A DNA stretch of 64,000 bases from Bacteroidota bacterium (GCA_016721305.1 JADKIH010000013.1:1-64000), one strand, 5' to 3'; shown: positions 26,514 through 35,836, counted from the first letter of the stretch. Program-made: numbers and translations. The notes: generated by a model from the letters alone, not told the origin.

Positions 26514-27467
26514 TCAATGATGCTGAACCATCGCCTGTATATGCACCAACATGTCTTCCGTCATTCTACACAGATCGTACTCGGCGTGCCATTTCCAATC
26601 GGTGCGGGCGCAGGAGTCGTCGATGCTCTTCGGCCATGAGTCGGCGTATTGCTGACGAACGTCGGGCTTGTAAGTAATTTTAAAATCAGGAATGTGTTTG
26701 CGAATTTCATCGGCCAACTGCGCCGGAGTAAAACTCATTGCTGCCACGTTGTAGCTCGAGCGAATCTTCACCTGCTTAGCGTCGGCATTCATGATTCCGA
26801 TTGTTGCTTTCAATGCATCATGCATGTACATCATCGGAAGTTCGGTATGCTCGGAAAGGAAGCTTTCGTATTTGTGCGAACGAATTGCTTCGTGGAAAAT
26901 ATGAACGGCGTAATCCGTTGTTCCACCACCCGGCTCGGTTTTGTAACCGATAAGTCCCGGATAACGCAACGAACGAACGTCAACATTGAATTTTTGGAAA
27001 TAATATTCACACCAGCGTTCTCCTGCCAGCTTACTGATTCCATAAACCGTAGACGGCTCGGTTACGGTAAACTGCGGAGTGTTCTCGCGAGGAGTGTTTG
27101 GTCCGAAAACAGCAATCGAACTTGGCCAGAAGAGTTTGAACTTTTCTTCTCTCGCCAGTTCAAGCGTACCCAAAAGTCCTTCCATGTTCAGGCGCCAGGC
27201 CGATTTAATCTTCTGTTCGGCTGTCGCGCTTAACAACGCAGCAAGCAAATACACCTGCTTCACATTGTGCTTGCGGATGATTTCCAAAACCTGAGGAAAA
27301 TCGAGCACATCGAGCTGATAAAATGGGCCACTACTCAGAAATTCCGGCGATGGCATTTTAATATCCGTGGCGATCACATTCGATTCACCGTTCTGACGGC
27401 GTAATTCTTCTACCAGTTCAGAACCGATTTGCCCCTTGGCACCAATCACAAGAATTGACTCTTTCAT
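26514..27467 (-). CDS. NAD-dependent L-threonine 3-dehydrogenase, short-chain (SDR) type
   Basis: The 317-residue Rossmann protein starts with a dinucleotide-binding motif (ILVIGAKGQIGSELVEEL). It has the extended-SDR catalytic Tyr and Lys in VYGISKLAGERWCEYY and the substrate-side stretch RYPGLIGYKTEPGGGTTDYA, which is characteristic of the threonine dehydrogenase branch rather than UDP-glucose epimerases. The enzyme oxidises L-threonine to 2-amino-3-ketobutyrate, normally cleaved by a partner ligase (Kbl) that is not encoded nearby. Cytoplasmic. A near-match -7 box (TACATTTA, minus strand, 27487-27494) precedes the ATG at 27467, and heptamer arrays lie just beyond it. Confidence 0.9.
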   Translation of the reverse strand: MKESILVIGAKGQIGSELVEELRRQNGESNVIATDIKMPSPEFLSSGPFYQLDVLDFPQVLEIIRKHNVKQVYLLAALLSATAEQKIKSAWRLNMEGLLGTLELAREEKFKLFWPSSIAVFGPNTPRENTPQFTVTEPSTVYGISKLAGERWCEYYFQKFNVDVRSLRYPGLIGYKTEPGGGTTDYAVHIFHEAIRSHKYESFLSEHTELPMMYMHDALKATIGIMNADAKQVKIRSSYNVAAMSFTPAQLADEIRKHIPDFKITYKPDVRQQYADSWPKSIDDSCARTDWKWHAEYDLCRMTEDMLVHIQAMVQHH

Positions 27468-27502
27468 AATTGCGTTTTAGACGGGTTAAATGTACGAAGA
27501 GA

Positions 27503-27577
27503 AATTAGTAATTAGTAATTAGTAATTGGGAATTAGTGTTTGGGAAATGGTAAGTAGTAAGTAGTAAGTAGTAAGTT
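27503..27577. repeat. TAATTAG and TAAGTAG heptamer arrays, no inverted partner
   Basis: About four TAATTAG units (27503-27527), a short GGGAATTAGTG link and about four TAAGTAG units ending in GTTGACTTGG (27551-27582). Both families also form the left arm at 26321-26367, in the same order and with the same GTTGACTTG end, so this is a second copy of that arm lacking the right arm. Located between the starts of the divergent dehydrogenase and glycosyltransferase genes. Confidence 0.85.
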
Positions 27578-27698
27578 GACTTGGACTTGAGATATTGGGG
27601 GTGGGGTGCGATTTCTTCTCTTTTTTAATGATTTCGAGGATATTATGAGATGGATTATGGGAAAAGTCCTTTCTTTGCGGGGCTGATCGTTTCGGAAA

Positions 27699-29114
27699 AT
27701 GAATCTAAAAATCGTCCTGTTTCTATTGCTTCTGCCTCTGCTCTATTTGGGTGTGGGTGAGACGCACGATTGGGGCGACGACTTTGCGCAGTACCTGATA
27801 CAGGCAAAGAATATCAATGAAGGCATTCCACAGGAACAAAACGACTTAGTCTTCGACGCCCGGCAAATGCCTTATGCTTTAAAGGCGTACCCGGCCGGTT
27901 TCCCGTTGTTGCTTGCGCCTATGTACAAGTTCTTCGGACTTGAAATCAAACCGTATCTTATTCTGATCAGCCTTATACTGATTCTTGCTTCGCTAAAGGT
28001 TTTTTCGTTTTGCAAAAAACAATATGATGAGAAAATCGCACTGCTTATCGCTTTACTCTTTGCGTACAATGTTTTTTCTCTCATTCTGAAAAAGGAAATT
28101 TTGTCGGAATGGCCTTTCATTCTCGTTCTGTATACCATTCTCCACCGTCTTCAAAAAAACAATACTAAAACTTACCTCTCGTGCGGAATCTTAGCCGGGG
28201 TATTAATCTCCTTCCGAATTGCCGGCGCGCTCATAATTCCGGCCGTCTTCCTCTCTGTACTGGTAAGCCCTATCCCCCAACAAGAAAAATCGAAGCGAAT
28301 CCTTGCCTTTGTTTTCCCGGCTATCATTGTCTTTGCGCTCTTAAATGTGGCACTTTTCGGTCTTTCCATACAGGAACTGCTGGGCTTCTATCAAAAACAA
28401 TGGACTTCGCATTCGTTTGCGATTGTGACGAATCTGTGGGATTTACTCACGAATACTGCTGCCATTTTGTGCCAACCACTTCATTCAGATGCCTGGAATT
28501 TCATAGTGCTGGCATTAATCATCACCGGCATTGTTCGGAAATTTAAAGAACAGTCGGCCGCACAATGGTTCTTCTTCCTTTATATCGGCCTGATTGCCAT
28601 TTACCCTTATACTTCGTCAGGCTTTCGCTTTCTTTTTCCAATTATTCCGCTTGCGATAATTTACTTTGCTGAGGGCGTGCTTTATGTGGTTTCATCATTT
28701 AAAAAAGCAGGCTGGTATGTTGGAGTTATCGGTACTTTCACCATCATCTCCATTGTGTTTTCCATTCGATTCTTTACGCAATTACCACCGGCCGATGGCC
28801 CTTATACCAAAGAGGCGCGAGAAGCATTTACATGGATCCAACAAAACACTCCGGAGAATACCGTTATTGCCTTTCCAAGAGCAAGAGCCATGTCGTTGTA
28901 CGGAAAACGAAAATCAACCTTTCTGGTCGACGGCATTTCTGCCGACGCTAACAAAAGTGTTTTTGATAAATTAAGCTGCAAGTACATTCTTTATCCGGAT
29001 GAACGCTCAGGTGCTTTTAACGATAAATTACAGGAGTATTTAATGCGCACAAAATCATCTTACGAAACGGTTTGGACTAACGGTATGTATGTAGTTTTAA
29101 AAAAACGCGAGTAA
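27699..29114 (+). CDS. GT-C fold membrane glycosyltransferase (ArnT/PMT-like)
   Basis: The 471-residue protein has about ten membrane segments. It has the hallmark acidic pair of GT-C enzymes after the first segment (HDWGDDFAQYLIQAKNI, Asp-Asp near 31), a large periplasmic C-terminal loop and a soluble tail of about 95 residues containing QNTPENTVIAFPRARAM. Members use polyprenyl-phosphate sugars to glycosylate lipids or proteins on the periplasmic side. The substrate cannot be read from sequence. Next gene on the same strand is a GT9 heptosyltransferase-like enzyme, then porZ, which suggests envelope glycan synthesis. ATG start; TTTCTTTG about 24 bases upstream is a weak -7 candidate. Confidence 0.82.
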   Translation: MNLKIVLFLLLLPLLYLGVGETHDWGDDFAQYLIQAKNINEGIPQEQNDLVFDARQMPYALKAYPAGFPLLLAPMYKFFGLEIKPYLILISLILILASLKVFSFCKKQYDEKIALLIALLFAYNVFSLILKKEILSEWPFILVLYTILHRLQKNNTKTYLSCGILAGVLISFRIAGALIIPAVFLSVLVSPIPQQEKSKRILAFVFPAIIVFALLNVALFGLSIQELLGFYQKQWTSHSFAIVTNLWDLLTNTAAILCQPLHSDAWNFIVLALIITGIVRKFKEQSAAQWFFFLYIGLIAIYPYTSSGFRFLFPIIPLAIIYFAEGVLYVVSSFKKAGWYVGVIGTFTIISIVFSIRFFTQLPPADGPYTKEAREAFTWIQQNTPENTVIAFPRARAMSLYGKRKSTFLVDGISADANKSVFDKLSCKYILYPDERSGAFNDKLQEYLMRTKSSYETVWTNGMYVVLKKRE

Positions 29115-29282
29115 TTTCTTTGAGCCTCACTCTAGCTAAAGTTCTTTTGACTCAACAAAAAAGATAATTTGCCCGAAAATATTTCATGAATACAGGAAGC
29201 AAAATTATTATAGATAAAATTTTTAGGGAAAGCTCTCCTTTGGCTTCTTCGTATTCGGAAAAATTCACCCACGCCTTCCAAC

Positions 29283-30296
29283 GTGGCTCCCAAAAAAATT
29301 CTTGTCTGCAAGTTTTTAGGAATGGGAAGTATCATTCAATCCACCTCACTTCTTCTATCACTAAAAAACAACTTTCCTTCCTCAGAAATTATTTTTCTTT
29401 CATCAAAAAGCAATAAACAATTATTGGAAATGATCCCTGTAATTGACAAAACGGTATTAATTGATGATAAAAACCTCTTTTCCATCGCAGCTGAAACGCT
29501 TCGAATAATTCGCCTTTTAAGAAGAGAAAAAATTGATTTGTATTTCGATCTCGAACCACACTCTTACTTCTCTAAGATAGTATGCATTCTGAGTCGTGCG
29601 AAAATCAGAAATGGTTTTAAAAAAGATGACGACAAAACGAATATGCCGATTTACGAAAATGAAATAGATTTCAAATCAGGTGTATCGCTACACGAATCTT
29701 ATCTGAAAATGGCTTCAATGAGCGGATGCAATCTGATTACAAAAGAATTGTACTCGTTTCCGGGTGGAATGGAAAATGTTAGTGGAGATTATGTCGTTGT
29801 GAATGTAAATGCATCTGATCTTCGTATTGAAAGAAGATGGCCTAAGACGAATTTCGCCGAATTGCTTTCGTCTCTGACAACAAACTTTCCTGCATTGAAC
29901 TTTGTCCTTAGCGGATCGGAATCCGAAAGAGCCTATGTGAACTCTGTAATAAATTTGATTCCACCTGCCAACCGTAGCCGGATTCGAAGTGTCGCCGGAG
30001 AACAAACATTAGAACAACTATTCGCACTCATTCGAGGGGCAAAGCTGGTAATCACCAACGACACCGGCCCAATGCATATTTCTTTTGCCCTGAAACGCCC
30101 GACGCTTGCCCTATTTGGGCCGGCCTCTCCACTGCAATATAATTGTCCGGCAAACTCATCGGGCATTTATCACAAGGTCAATTGCAGCCCTTGCGTTCAT
30201 CTTTCAGTTACTCCGCCTTGCAAAGGCGACAACCGATGTATGAAACAAATCTCAGTGGGCGAAGTCGAGGCTCATTTCAGGAAAATGATATCCTGA
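29283..30296 (+). CDS. GT9 family (ADP-heptose-LPS heptosyltransferase-like) glycosyltransferase
   Basis: The 337-residue protein has the two Rossmann halves of family GT9: an N-terminal KKILVCKFLGMGSIIQSTSLL and a C-terminal donor site ITNDTGPMHISFALKRPTLALFGPASP. Enzymes of this family add heptose or related sugars to LPS core or O-antigen at the inner face of the membrane. The frame opens at GTG (29283); an in-frame TAG lies at 29211, so the start is near 29283. A Cys-rich segment at about 295-330 (NCSPCVHLSVTPPCKGD) is common in this branch. It follows the GT-C gene by 168 bases and precedes porZ by 167. Confidence 0.88.
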   Translation: MAPKKILVCKFLGMGSIIQSTSLLLSLKNNFPSSEIIFLSSKSNKQLLEMIPVIDKTVLIDDKNLFSIAAETLRIIRLLRREKIDLYFDLEPHSYFSKIVCILSRAKIRNGFKKDDDKTNMPIYENEIDFKSGVSLHESYLKMASMSGCNLITKELYSFPGGMENVSGDYVVVNVNASDLRIERRWPKTNFAELLSSLTTNFPALNFVLSGSESERAYVNSVINLIPPANRSRIRSVAGEQTLEQLFALIRGAKLVITNDTGPMHISFALKRPTLALFGPASPLQYNCPANSSGIYHKVNCSPCVHLSVTPPCKGDNRCMKQISVGEVEAHFRKMIS

Positions 30297-30463
30297 TCTG
30301 ACCATTGTCTCAAAATGCGATTTTGGGCAATTTTCAAACTTATCGGGATAAATTTTCCTCTTGCTTTCGTCTTTCTTTCTTAACTTTAGCCTCTCTCCGT
30401 CGGACAGAAAAACGACAATATTATACGACATTCTCCGTTTACCACCGACACGCTCATCTGACT

Positions 30464-32818
30464 ATGAAAAAACTATTCCTTGCCGCCTTTCTGCTTACCA
30501 TCGGCTCACTCTCTGCTGTTGCACAACTGAATCAACTGTCAATCGGTTCGTGGCGAATGCACATCCCTTACAGCAAGGGTGTGCAAATCGATGAAGGGAA
30601 AAATGGTATCCTCTACTGCGCGACAAAATTCGGCATCTTCAGCTACAGCAAAACTTCAGGAGAATTTAACTATTTCACTACTTTGAATGGCTTGTCGGAT
30701 CACGAAGTGAGCAATCTTCGTTATAATGCCGATAAAGATGTATTAGTAATCACTTATCTGAATTCAAATATCGATATCATTAAATCAGGCAATCGGGTTG
30801 TAAACCTTCCCGAAATCAAACAAAAAAATATTGTAGGCGGAAAAAAAATTAACGACATAGATATCATCAACGGAAATATTTACCTCAGTTGCGAATTTGG
30901 AATTGTCGTTATCGATGTTGATCGCGAAGAAATAAAAGATACGTACTACATCGGAAATAACGGACAAGCTGTTAATGTAAACGGTATTGGATTCGACGGA
31001 ACTTCAATCCTGGCCGCTACGGATTCCGGAATGTATGTAGCCAATTACAACGACCCGAATATTTTCGATTACCACGCCTGGAGTAAGCTTACAAATCCAT
31101 ACAATCCGAATGCATCCTACACGAGTGTAGCAGTTGTCGATAATAATTTTGTTGTCGTAAAAAGTGACGCCGCTCTGCAAAAAGATTCTGTCCTTATACA
31201 AAGAAACAATATCTGGGAAACTTTTATAAGTTATACAAGTCGCGGCGCTTATGTTGACGATAAACGCAATCAGATCATGTACCGCAATAATGACTTTTTT
31301 GGTGCATATGATGGCAATGGAACAACAATAGGCGACATCTCCGTATACTCATATACAAGCGGATTAATCAGTCGCGGAATTTGCGATAACGATCGTACCA
31401 TCTGGCTTGCCGATCTGGAATATGGGATCGTAAAGAAAACAGCAACCGGCGACATTAGCATGATCACTCCTAACGGACCGGGATCGGAGTCAGTTTACAT
31501 GATGCGAATCAAAGATGGCCAACTCTGGGTAGCTTCAGGATCGGTGCTGGGCGACGTTCCTAACTATGGCCTGCACGACGGTATTTATAATTTCTTTGAA
31601 AATAGCTGGAAAACATTCGACCTGAACAACGATTCTATTTATCGCCTCTCCTCCTCTACTTTCTCTCCGGCCGTTGTGTGTGCAGCTATTGATCCTAACG
31701 ATGCTGATCATGCTTTCATCGGATCATGGGGAAGTGGACTTATGGAGTTCAGACGAAGTGGCGGAGTTGCTTTTTATTCTCACGCCAATAGCGGACTGAG
31801 CGAAGTAAATAATTATCCGGGCTATTTATTGCTTGGAGGAATAGGTTACGACACCGACAACAATCTTTGGTGTGTCACCGGTTACAACACTAATTGCGTG
31901 AGCGTAAAACGAGCTAGCGGCGGGTGGATGACGTACACGCTTCCTGACGTGAATTTCGTAAACTATCTCAATTACGATCTCGTGGTTGACGACTACGGAC
32001 AAAAATGGTTTATCACTCATCAAGGTGCAAGTACAGGACAAGGTGTCTGTGTTTTCAAGGAAGCAAGCTTAACGAGTAACGCCGGATTGAAATTCAAAAA
32101 ACTTTCAGATCGAACAGGTAGTGGTGCTTTGCCGGATATGTATGTGCGCTCAATTGCAAAAGATAAAGATGGCGCTATCTGGCTAGGAACCGACAAAGGT
32201 GTTGCTGTAGTTTATAATCCGGGTAACATATTCAGTGGTGGAAATTTTGATGCGCAAAAGATCATTATCGAACAAGATGGCTATGCACAGTATCTTCTCG
32301 AAACTGAAATCGTAACCGCAATTGCAATTGATGGTGCCAATAGAAAATGGTTCGGCACTTACAGCGGCGGTGTATTCCTCATGTCGGCCGACGGAACTAA
32401 ACAATTGCTCAACTTCAACATCGACAACTCGCCTCTTCCATCAAACCTTATTACGTCTATTGCAATCGACAATATTACCGGTGAAGTTTTTATCGGAACC
32501 GACAAGGGCATTATCAGTTATCTGGGCGACGCAACTGAAGGCGGTGACTATTGCGACAAGTATTATGTGTTCCCGAATCCGGTTCGCCACGATTATCACG
32601 GCAGTATTGCCATTCGCGGATTGGTAAATAATGCCGATGTCAAAATCACTGACGTTGCCGGCAATCTTGTTTATCACACAAAAGCAAATGGCGGTGAAGC
32701 AGTATGGAACGGAAATAAATTCAGCGGCGAGCGTGCGGTGACGGGAATTTACTTCGTATATGTTTCAAACGAAGACGGAACTGCTACTTGCGTTACGAAA
32801 TTTTTAATGGCCGAATAA
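30464..32818 (+). CDS. porZ: T9SS-associated propeller protein PorZ
   Basis: PorZ is the surface component of the type IX system that supplies anionic LPS to the sortase PorU for attachment to cargo. From the ATG at 30464 the protein has 784 residues with a signal peptide (MKKLFLAAFLLTIGSLSAVA). Two propellers follow (YCATKFGIFSYSKTSGE, YLSCEFGIVVIDV, AIWLGTDKGVAVVYN, EVFIGTDKGIISYL), with a C-terminal sorting domain (FPNPVRHDYHGSIAI ... GIYFVYVSNEDG). The NGLSDHEVSNLRYN stretch is typical of PorZ. The in-frame upstream start (30305) precedes an improbable 53-residue extension. recO follows after one base, as is usual in the phylum. Confidence 0.9.
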   Translation: MKKLFLAAFLLTIGSLSAVAQLNQLSIGSWRMHIPYSKGVQIDEGKNGILYCATKFGIFSYSKTSGEFNYFTTLNGLSDHEVSNLRYNADKDVLVITYLNSNIDIIKSGNRVVNLPEIKQKNIVGGKKINDIDIINGNIYLSCEFGIVVIDVDREEIKDTYYIGNNGQAVNVNGIGFDGTSILAATDSGMYVANYNDPNIFDYHAWSKLTNPYNPNASYTSVAVVDNNFVVVKSDAALQKDSVLIQRNNIWETFISYTSRGAYVDDKRNQIMYRNNDFFGAYDGNGTTIGDISVYSYTSGLISRGICDNDRTIWLADLEYGIVKKTATGDISMITPNGPGSESVYMMRIKDGQLWVASGSVLGDVPNYGLHDGIYNFFENSWKTFDLNNDSIYRLSSSTFSPAVVCAAIDPNDADHAFIGSWGSGLMEFRRSGGVAFYSHANSGLSEVNNYPGYLLLGGIGYDTDNNLWCVTGYNTNCVSVKRASGGWMTYTLPDVNFVNYLNYDLVVDDYGQKWFITHQGASTGQGVCVFKEASLTSNAGLKFKKLSDRTGSGALPDMYVRSIAKDKDGAIWLGTDKGVAVVYNPGNIFSGGNFDAQKIIIEQDGYAQYLLETEIVTAIAIDGANRKWFGTYSGGVFLMSADGTKQLLNFNIDNSPLPSNLITSIAIDNITGEVFIGTDKGIISYLGDATEGGDYCDKYYVFPNPVRHDYHGSIAIRGLVNNADVKITDVAGNLVYHTKANGGEAVWNGNKFSGERAVTGIYFVYVSNEDGTATCVTKFLMAE

Positions 32819-32819
32819 A

Positions 32820-33545
32820 ATGTTGCATAAGACTCGCGGTATTGTTTTTTCTTTTACGGAATACCGTGAAACGAGTCTGATCGTAAAAATCTATACCGAA
32901 CTTTTCGGATTGCAATCGTACATCGTAAATGGCGTACGTAAAAAAAATGCCAAACAACACGTTGCAACCTTTCAGCCGTTAACACCTGTCGATCTTGTCG
33001 TTTATCATAAAGACAAACCCGGCATTCAACGCATTTCGGAAATTCGCCCTTCGCCTCCGCTGCGCGACATTCCGTTTAACGTTGTAAAAAGCACAATTGC
33101 TTTATTCCTCGACGAAGTACTTTGCAAAGTTGTGCGCGAAGAAGAAGGAAATCCGTTGCTCTTTGAATTTATCTTTAACTCACTTCAGCAGCTCGACGTT
33201 CAACAACCCGTATCTGCCGACTTTCACTTGCTTTTTCTGATTCGTCTCTCACGACATATCGGATTCTACCCGATACAAAATCACTCCAACGATAATCCGT
33301 TTTTCAATTTGCAGGACGGAAAATTTCAGTCTTCTATTCCTCTGCATCCGTACTATCTCGACGAAGCCTCCTCTACTCGTTTCGCAAAGCTGATTCAGCA
33401 ATCGGCTGATTTATCATCGACGCTTGGCTATGGTCAGGAAGAAAAAAAAGTGTTGATTGAAAACGTGCTTGAGTATTTCAGATTGCACATCGAAGGCTTC
33501 GGGCAGGTGAAATCGCATAAGGTCTTAGAACAAATCTTCTCTTAG
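32820..33545 (+). CDS. recO: DNA repair protein RecO
   Basis: RecO mediates RecA loading on SSB-coated single strands together with RecR in gap repair. The 241-residue length fits. The N-terminal OB-fold is seen in TRGIVFSFTEYRETSLIVKIYTE..., with FGLQSYIVNGVRKKNAKQH, and the C-terminal helical domain follows (FNSLQQLDVQQPVSADFHLLFLIRLSRHIGFYP). The zinc-finger cysteines of some RecO proteins are absent, as in most Bacteroidota. The ATG is one base after the porZ stop, so translation is probably coupled. A small hairpin separates it from a convergent gene. Confidence 0.93.
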   Translation: MLHKTRGIVFSFTEYRETSLIVKIYTELFGLQSYIVNGVRKKNAKQHVATFQPLTPVDLVVYHKDKPGIQRISEIRPSPPLRDIPFNVVKSTIALFLDEVLCKVVREEEGNPLLFEFIFNSLQQLDVQQPVSADFHLLFLIRLSRHIGFYPIQNHSNDNPFFNLQDGKFQSSIPLHPYYLDEASSTRFAKLIQQSADLSSTLGYGQEEKKVLIENVLEYFRLHIEGFGQVKSHKVLEQIFS

Positions 33546-33548
33546 TTT

Positions 33549-33575
33549 CTTAGTGTTAAAAAAATAAACACTAAG
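33549..33575. terminator. Bidirectional hairpin between recO and a convergent gene
   Basis: CTTAGTGTT (33549-33557) pairs with AACACTAAG (33567-33575) around an A-rich loop of nine bases (AAAAAAAAT). The hairpin is three bases past recO and two before the stop of the minus-strand gene. Flanking TTAGT-type units link it to the TAGTCTT family at 44855-44930. Confidence 0.6.
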
Positions 33576-33577
33576 AT

Positions 33578-34639
33578 CTACTTTGTTCGATGCGTCTTCC
33601 GTATCCACCGCGGTAACACCAGCGCTCCGATAAACAAATACGGGTAATAACTAATCAATCGCCACAGCAACCCAAGCGATGCCGCCAATCCGTGCGGGAT
33701 AAATTCTCCGAGAAAATCTTTGAAAATAAATTCGGCTAATCCGCTTCCTCCCGGTGTTGGGCTGAAGAGAATGATGATTCCCATCACCACTTGTCGTGCG
33801 AAAATAAGGAAGTTGTCGATCGATACATTATGAAAAGCGAGGATCAGACAGTTTACAATCGAATAGCGCGCCGTCCACGATACAAATGTTCCGGCGAAGG
33901 AATTGAACCAGAATTTGCGGCTCTTGTTTTTTAATCCGTTCGAGGCAATGATAAGCTGACTTCCTGTTTCCAGTGCATTACGCTTCCATCGTTTCAGAAG
34001 CGGTAGAGAGAATAGACGAATGAGCAACCATTTTACAAAGCGCGGATTCACAAAAAGCGCATACGCAACAAATACTTTGTAAGCAAGAATGATGAAGTAA
34101 ACAGCCCAGAACGAAAAGAAGAATCCGCTGCTGAATTTCATGGCGTCGATATTCGTTACATCGATCGTAGAAAATAAGCGGTCTTTCCCGACGGTGAAGT
34201 AAACGAGTGGCGCCATGATGGCCAGAAAGACTCCATCCTGAAACGAAGAAAGCATGATGGCAGTAATACTCTTGCCCATGTTTATTCGCTCACGATTCAA
34301 AATGAAAATGGCAAAGACAAATCCTCCGCCAAGCATTCCCGGAGCAATTGCCGATGCAAATTCCCACAACATGATCACATTGAATGCAGATCGCCAGTTG
34401 AGCTGATCGTCGGTGAGCGCGCGTATACGTATCATGTAGGCTCCGTCGCGAATCACCATCATGAGCAATGCCATGAGAATCCAGAACGAGCTATTCCACG
34501 TCCAATGGATTTTCTCAAATGCATCGGGATTAAAATCCTTAATTAAAAGAAAGGTAGCAGCGCCCAAACCAATAAGCACCGGCAACATTATCCTGCCGGG
34601 TCGAAAGGCTTTAAGAATTTGTTTGCTGTCTTGCTGCAT
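33578..34639 (-). CDS. Flippase-like / lysylphosphatidylglycerol synthase TM-region protein (YbhN/UPF0104 type)
   Basis: The 353-residue protein from the ATG at 34639 (a TTG three bases upstream is also possible) is almost wholly membrane-embedded, with about eight segments. It carries the family hallmark of a polar loop between segments (MLGGGFVFAIFILNRERINMG) and the C-terminal glycine/proline motif SPTPGGSGLAEFIFKDFL. Family members include MprF transmembrane parts, which flip charged lipids. No synthase domain is present, so a lipid-handling role is inferred only by kinship. It starts 13 bases after the scpA stop on the same strand, suggesting one transcript. Confidence 0.85.
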   Translation of the reverse strand: MQQDSKQILKAFRPGRIMLPVLIGLGAATFLLIKDFNPDAFEKIHWTWNSSFWILMALLMMVIRDGAYMIRIRALTDDQLNWRSAFNVIMLWEFASAIAPGMLGGGFVFAIFILNRERINMGKSITAIMLSSFQDGVFLAIMAPLVYFTVGKDRLFSTIDVTNIDAMKFSSGFFFSFWAVYFIILAYKVFVAYALFVNPRFVKWLLIRLFSLPLLKRWKRNALETGSQLIIASNGLKNKSRKFWFNSFAGTFVSWTARYSIVNCLILAFHNVSIDNFLIFARQVVMGIIILFSPTPGGSGLAEFIFKDFLGEFIPHGLAASLGLLWRLISYYPYLFIGALVLPRWIRKTHRTK

Positions 34640-34652
34640 CAAATAATATTAA

Positions 34653-35399
34653 TCAGGAAGATGTGTTCTCGCTGAGCCAAAAATTATTATAGCCCATACC
34701 CAAAGTGATCCTGATGATTTGTTCCTGCAACATTTCGAGTACACCAAGGAAAGTAAAAATTGCCTGTACTTTATTCTCGCAAGAAAAAATGATTTCGGTA
34801 AAAGCCAACTTCTCTTGTCCGCGAAGCATGTCTTTTACTTTCGACTTTTGTTCTGCGATTGTATACGGATACTGAACTACGTGATGGAATACTTTATTTT
34901 TCTCGGCGTCGAAACGCTTCAATACTTTGTTGAAACTATTCAGTAACTGGTAAAGAGTAAGATTCATTAACTCTTCCGCATGCGAATTTTCCATGGCAAT
35001 AGTCGCCAATTCTTTCTGGATGTTTCCACGTGTGGTCTTCATACCACGATCGTCTTCCATCACTTTCAACTCTTCGCACGACTCTTTGTACTGCTTGTAG
35101 AGTAACAGTCTTTCTACCAAATCCTTCCGCGGATCGATTTCATTGCCCTGCTCATCCATCTCAGGACGAGGCAATAGCATCTTTGCTTTAATACGCATCA
35201 ACGTTGCAGCAACCAGAATGAACTCACTCGCCAATTCAATATTCAGCGATGTCATTCGGTGCATGTAATCGAGGAAGTCGTTGGTGATATTCGAAATCGG
35301 AATATTATGGATGTCGATCTCGTCCCTTTCAATGAAGAAAAGCAACAAGTCGAACGGACCTTCAAATTGTGGTAATTTTATCTCAAAAACCTTTTCCAC
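34653..35399 (-). CDS. scpA: Segregation and condensation protein A
   Basis: ScpA is the kleisin that bridges SMC heads and binds ScpB in chromosome condensation and segregation. The 248-residue product shows the N-terminal kleisin motif (FEGPFDLLLFFIERDEIDIHNIPIS), a helix LASEFILVAATLMRIKAKMLLPRP and the C-terminal winged helix (TFLGVLEMLQEQIIRITLG). The frame opens at GTG (35399). A -7 box (TATGTTTG) lies 20 bases upstream on the minus strand. Next gene on the same strand is the flippase-like gene; no scpB or smc is nearby in this window. Confidence 0.95.
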   Translation of the reverse strand: MEKVFEIKLPQFEGPFDLLLFFIERDEIDIHNIPISNITNDFLDYMHRMTSLNIELASEFILVAATLMRIKAKMLLPRPEMDEQGNEIDPRKDLVERLLLYKQYKESCEELKVMEDDRGMKTTRGNIQKELATIAMENSHAEELMNLTLYQLLNSFNKVLKRFDAEKNKVFHHVVQYPYTIAEQKSKVKDMLRGQEKLAFTEIIFSCENKVQAIFTFLGVLEMLQEQIIRITLGMGYNNFWLSENTSS

Positions 35400-35418
35400 T
35401 GCGCAATTGATTAGGTTT

Positions 35419-35426
35419 CAAACATA
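35419..35426 (-). promoter_or_regulatory. -7 box of the scpA promoter
   Basis: On the minus strand TATGTTTG matches TAnnTTTG exactly and ends 19 bases before the GTG start at 35399. No TTG is found at the -33 position. Its position supports the GTG as the start codon. Confidence 0.45.
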
Positions 35427-35474
35427 GCGATTTTTTTTCAGAAAACCTTGTCGCATCCGGGGTTCGAAGTGCTA

Positions 35475-35805
35475 GGTTCAAGGTTTAAAGTTCAAGGTTC
35501 AAAGTTCAAGGTTCAAGGTTCAAGGTTCAAAGTTCAAAGTTCAAGGTTCAAGGTTCAAGGTTTAAAGTTCAAGGTTCAAAGTTCAAGATTGGGGATGGAT
35601 CAGAGTGTTTGGAAATTGAAGTCGGGTTATGGGCTGGTAAAATCAATTCATAATTACCTGATTATCATGATTTCAGTTTTGAAATACATTAACACTATAC
35701 TATAAATGAATCACCTGTAACATCAAAAACTTGACTCGCCCTCAAAGCACCCCGCCCCTTGAACTTTGAACCTTGAACTTTAAACTTTGAACTTTGAACA
35801 TTAAA
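35475..35805. repeat. GTTCAAR heptamer inverted arrays
   Basis: About sixteen 7-mers GTTCAAG/GTTCAAA (35475-35587) face about seven units in reverse orientation (CTTGAAC/TTTGAAC, 35758-35805). The 170 bases between them have no gene I can support. The right arm ends 31 bases before the ArsC-like gene. On the left, the arrays begin about 75 bases upstream of the scpA start, i.e. between two divergent genes, so this pair is not at a 3' end. A related partial array is at 54494-54525. Confidence 0.9.
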
Positions 35806-35836
35806 CTCCCTCCAAGAAATTTCCGACCTTACCCCC

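Noticed and set aside
35588..35757. Mobile element between inverted GTTCAAR arrays
   Set aside because: Only 170 bases, no open frame or target-site duplication seen; inverted arrays alone are also at sites with no insert.
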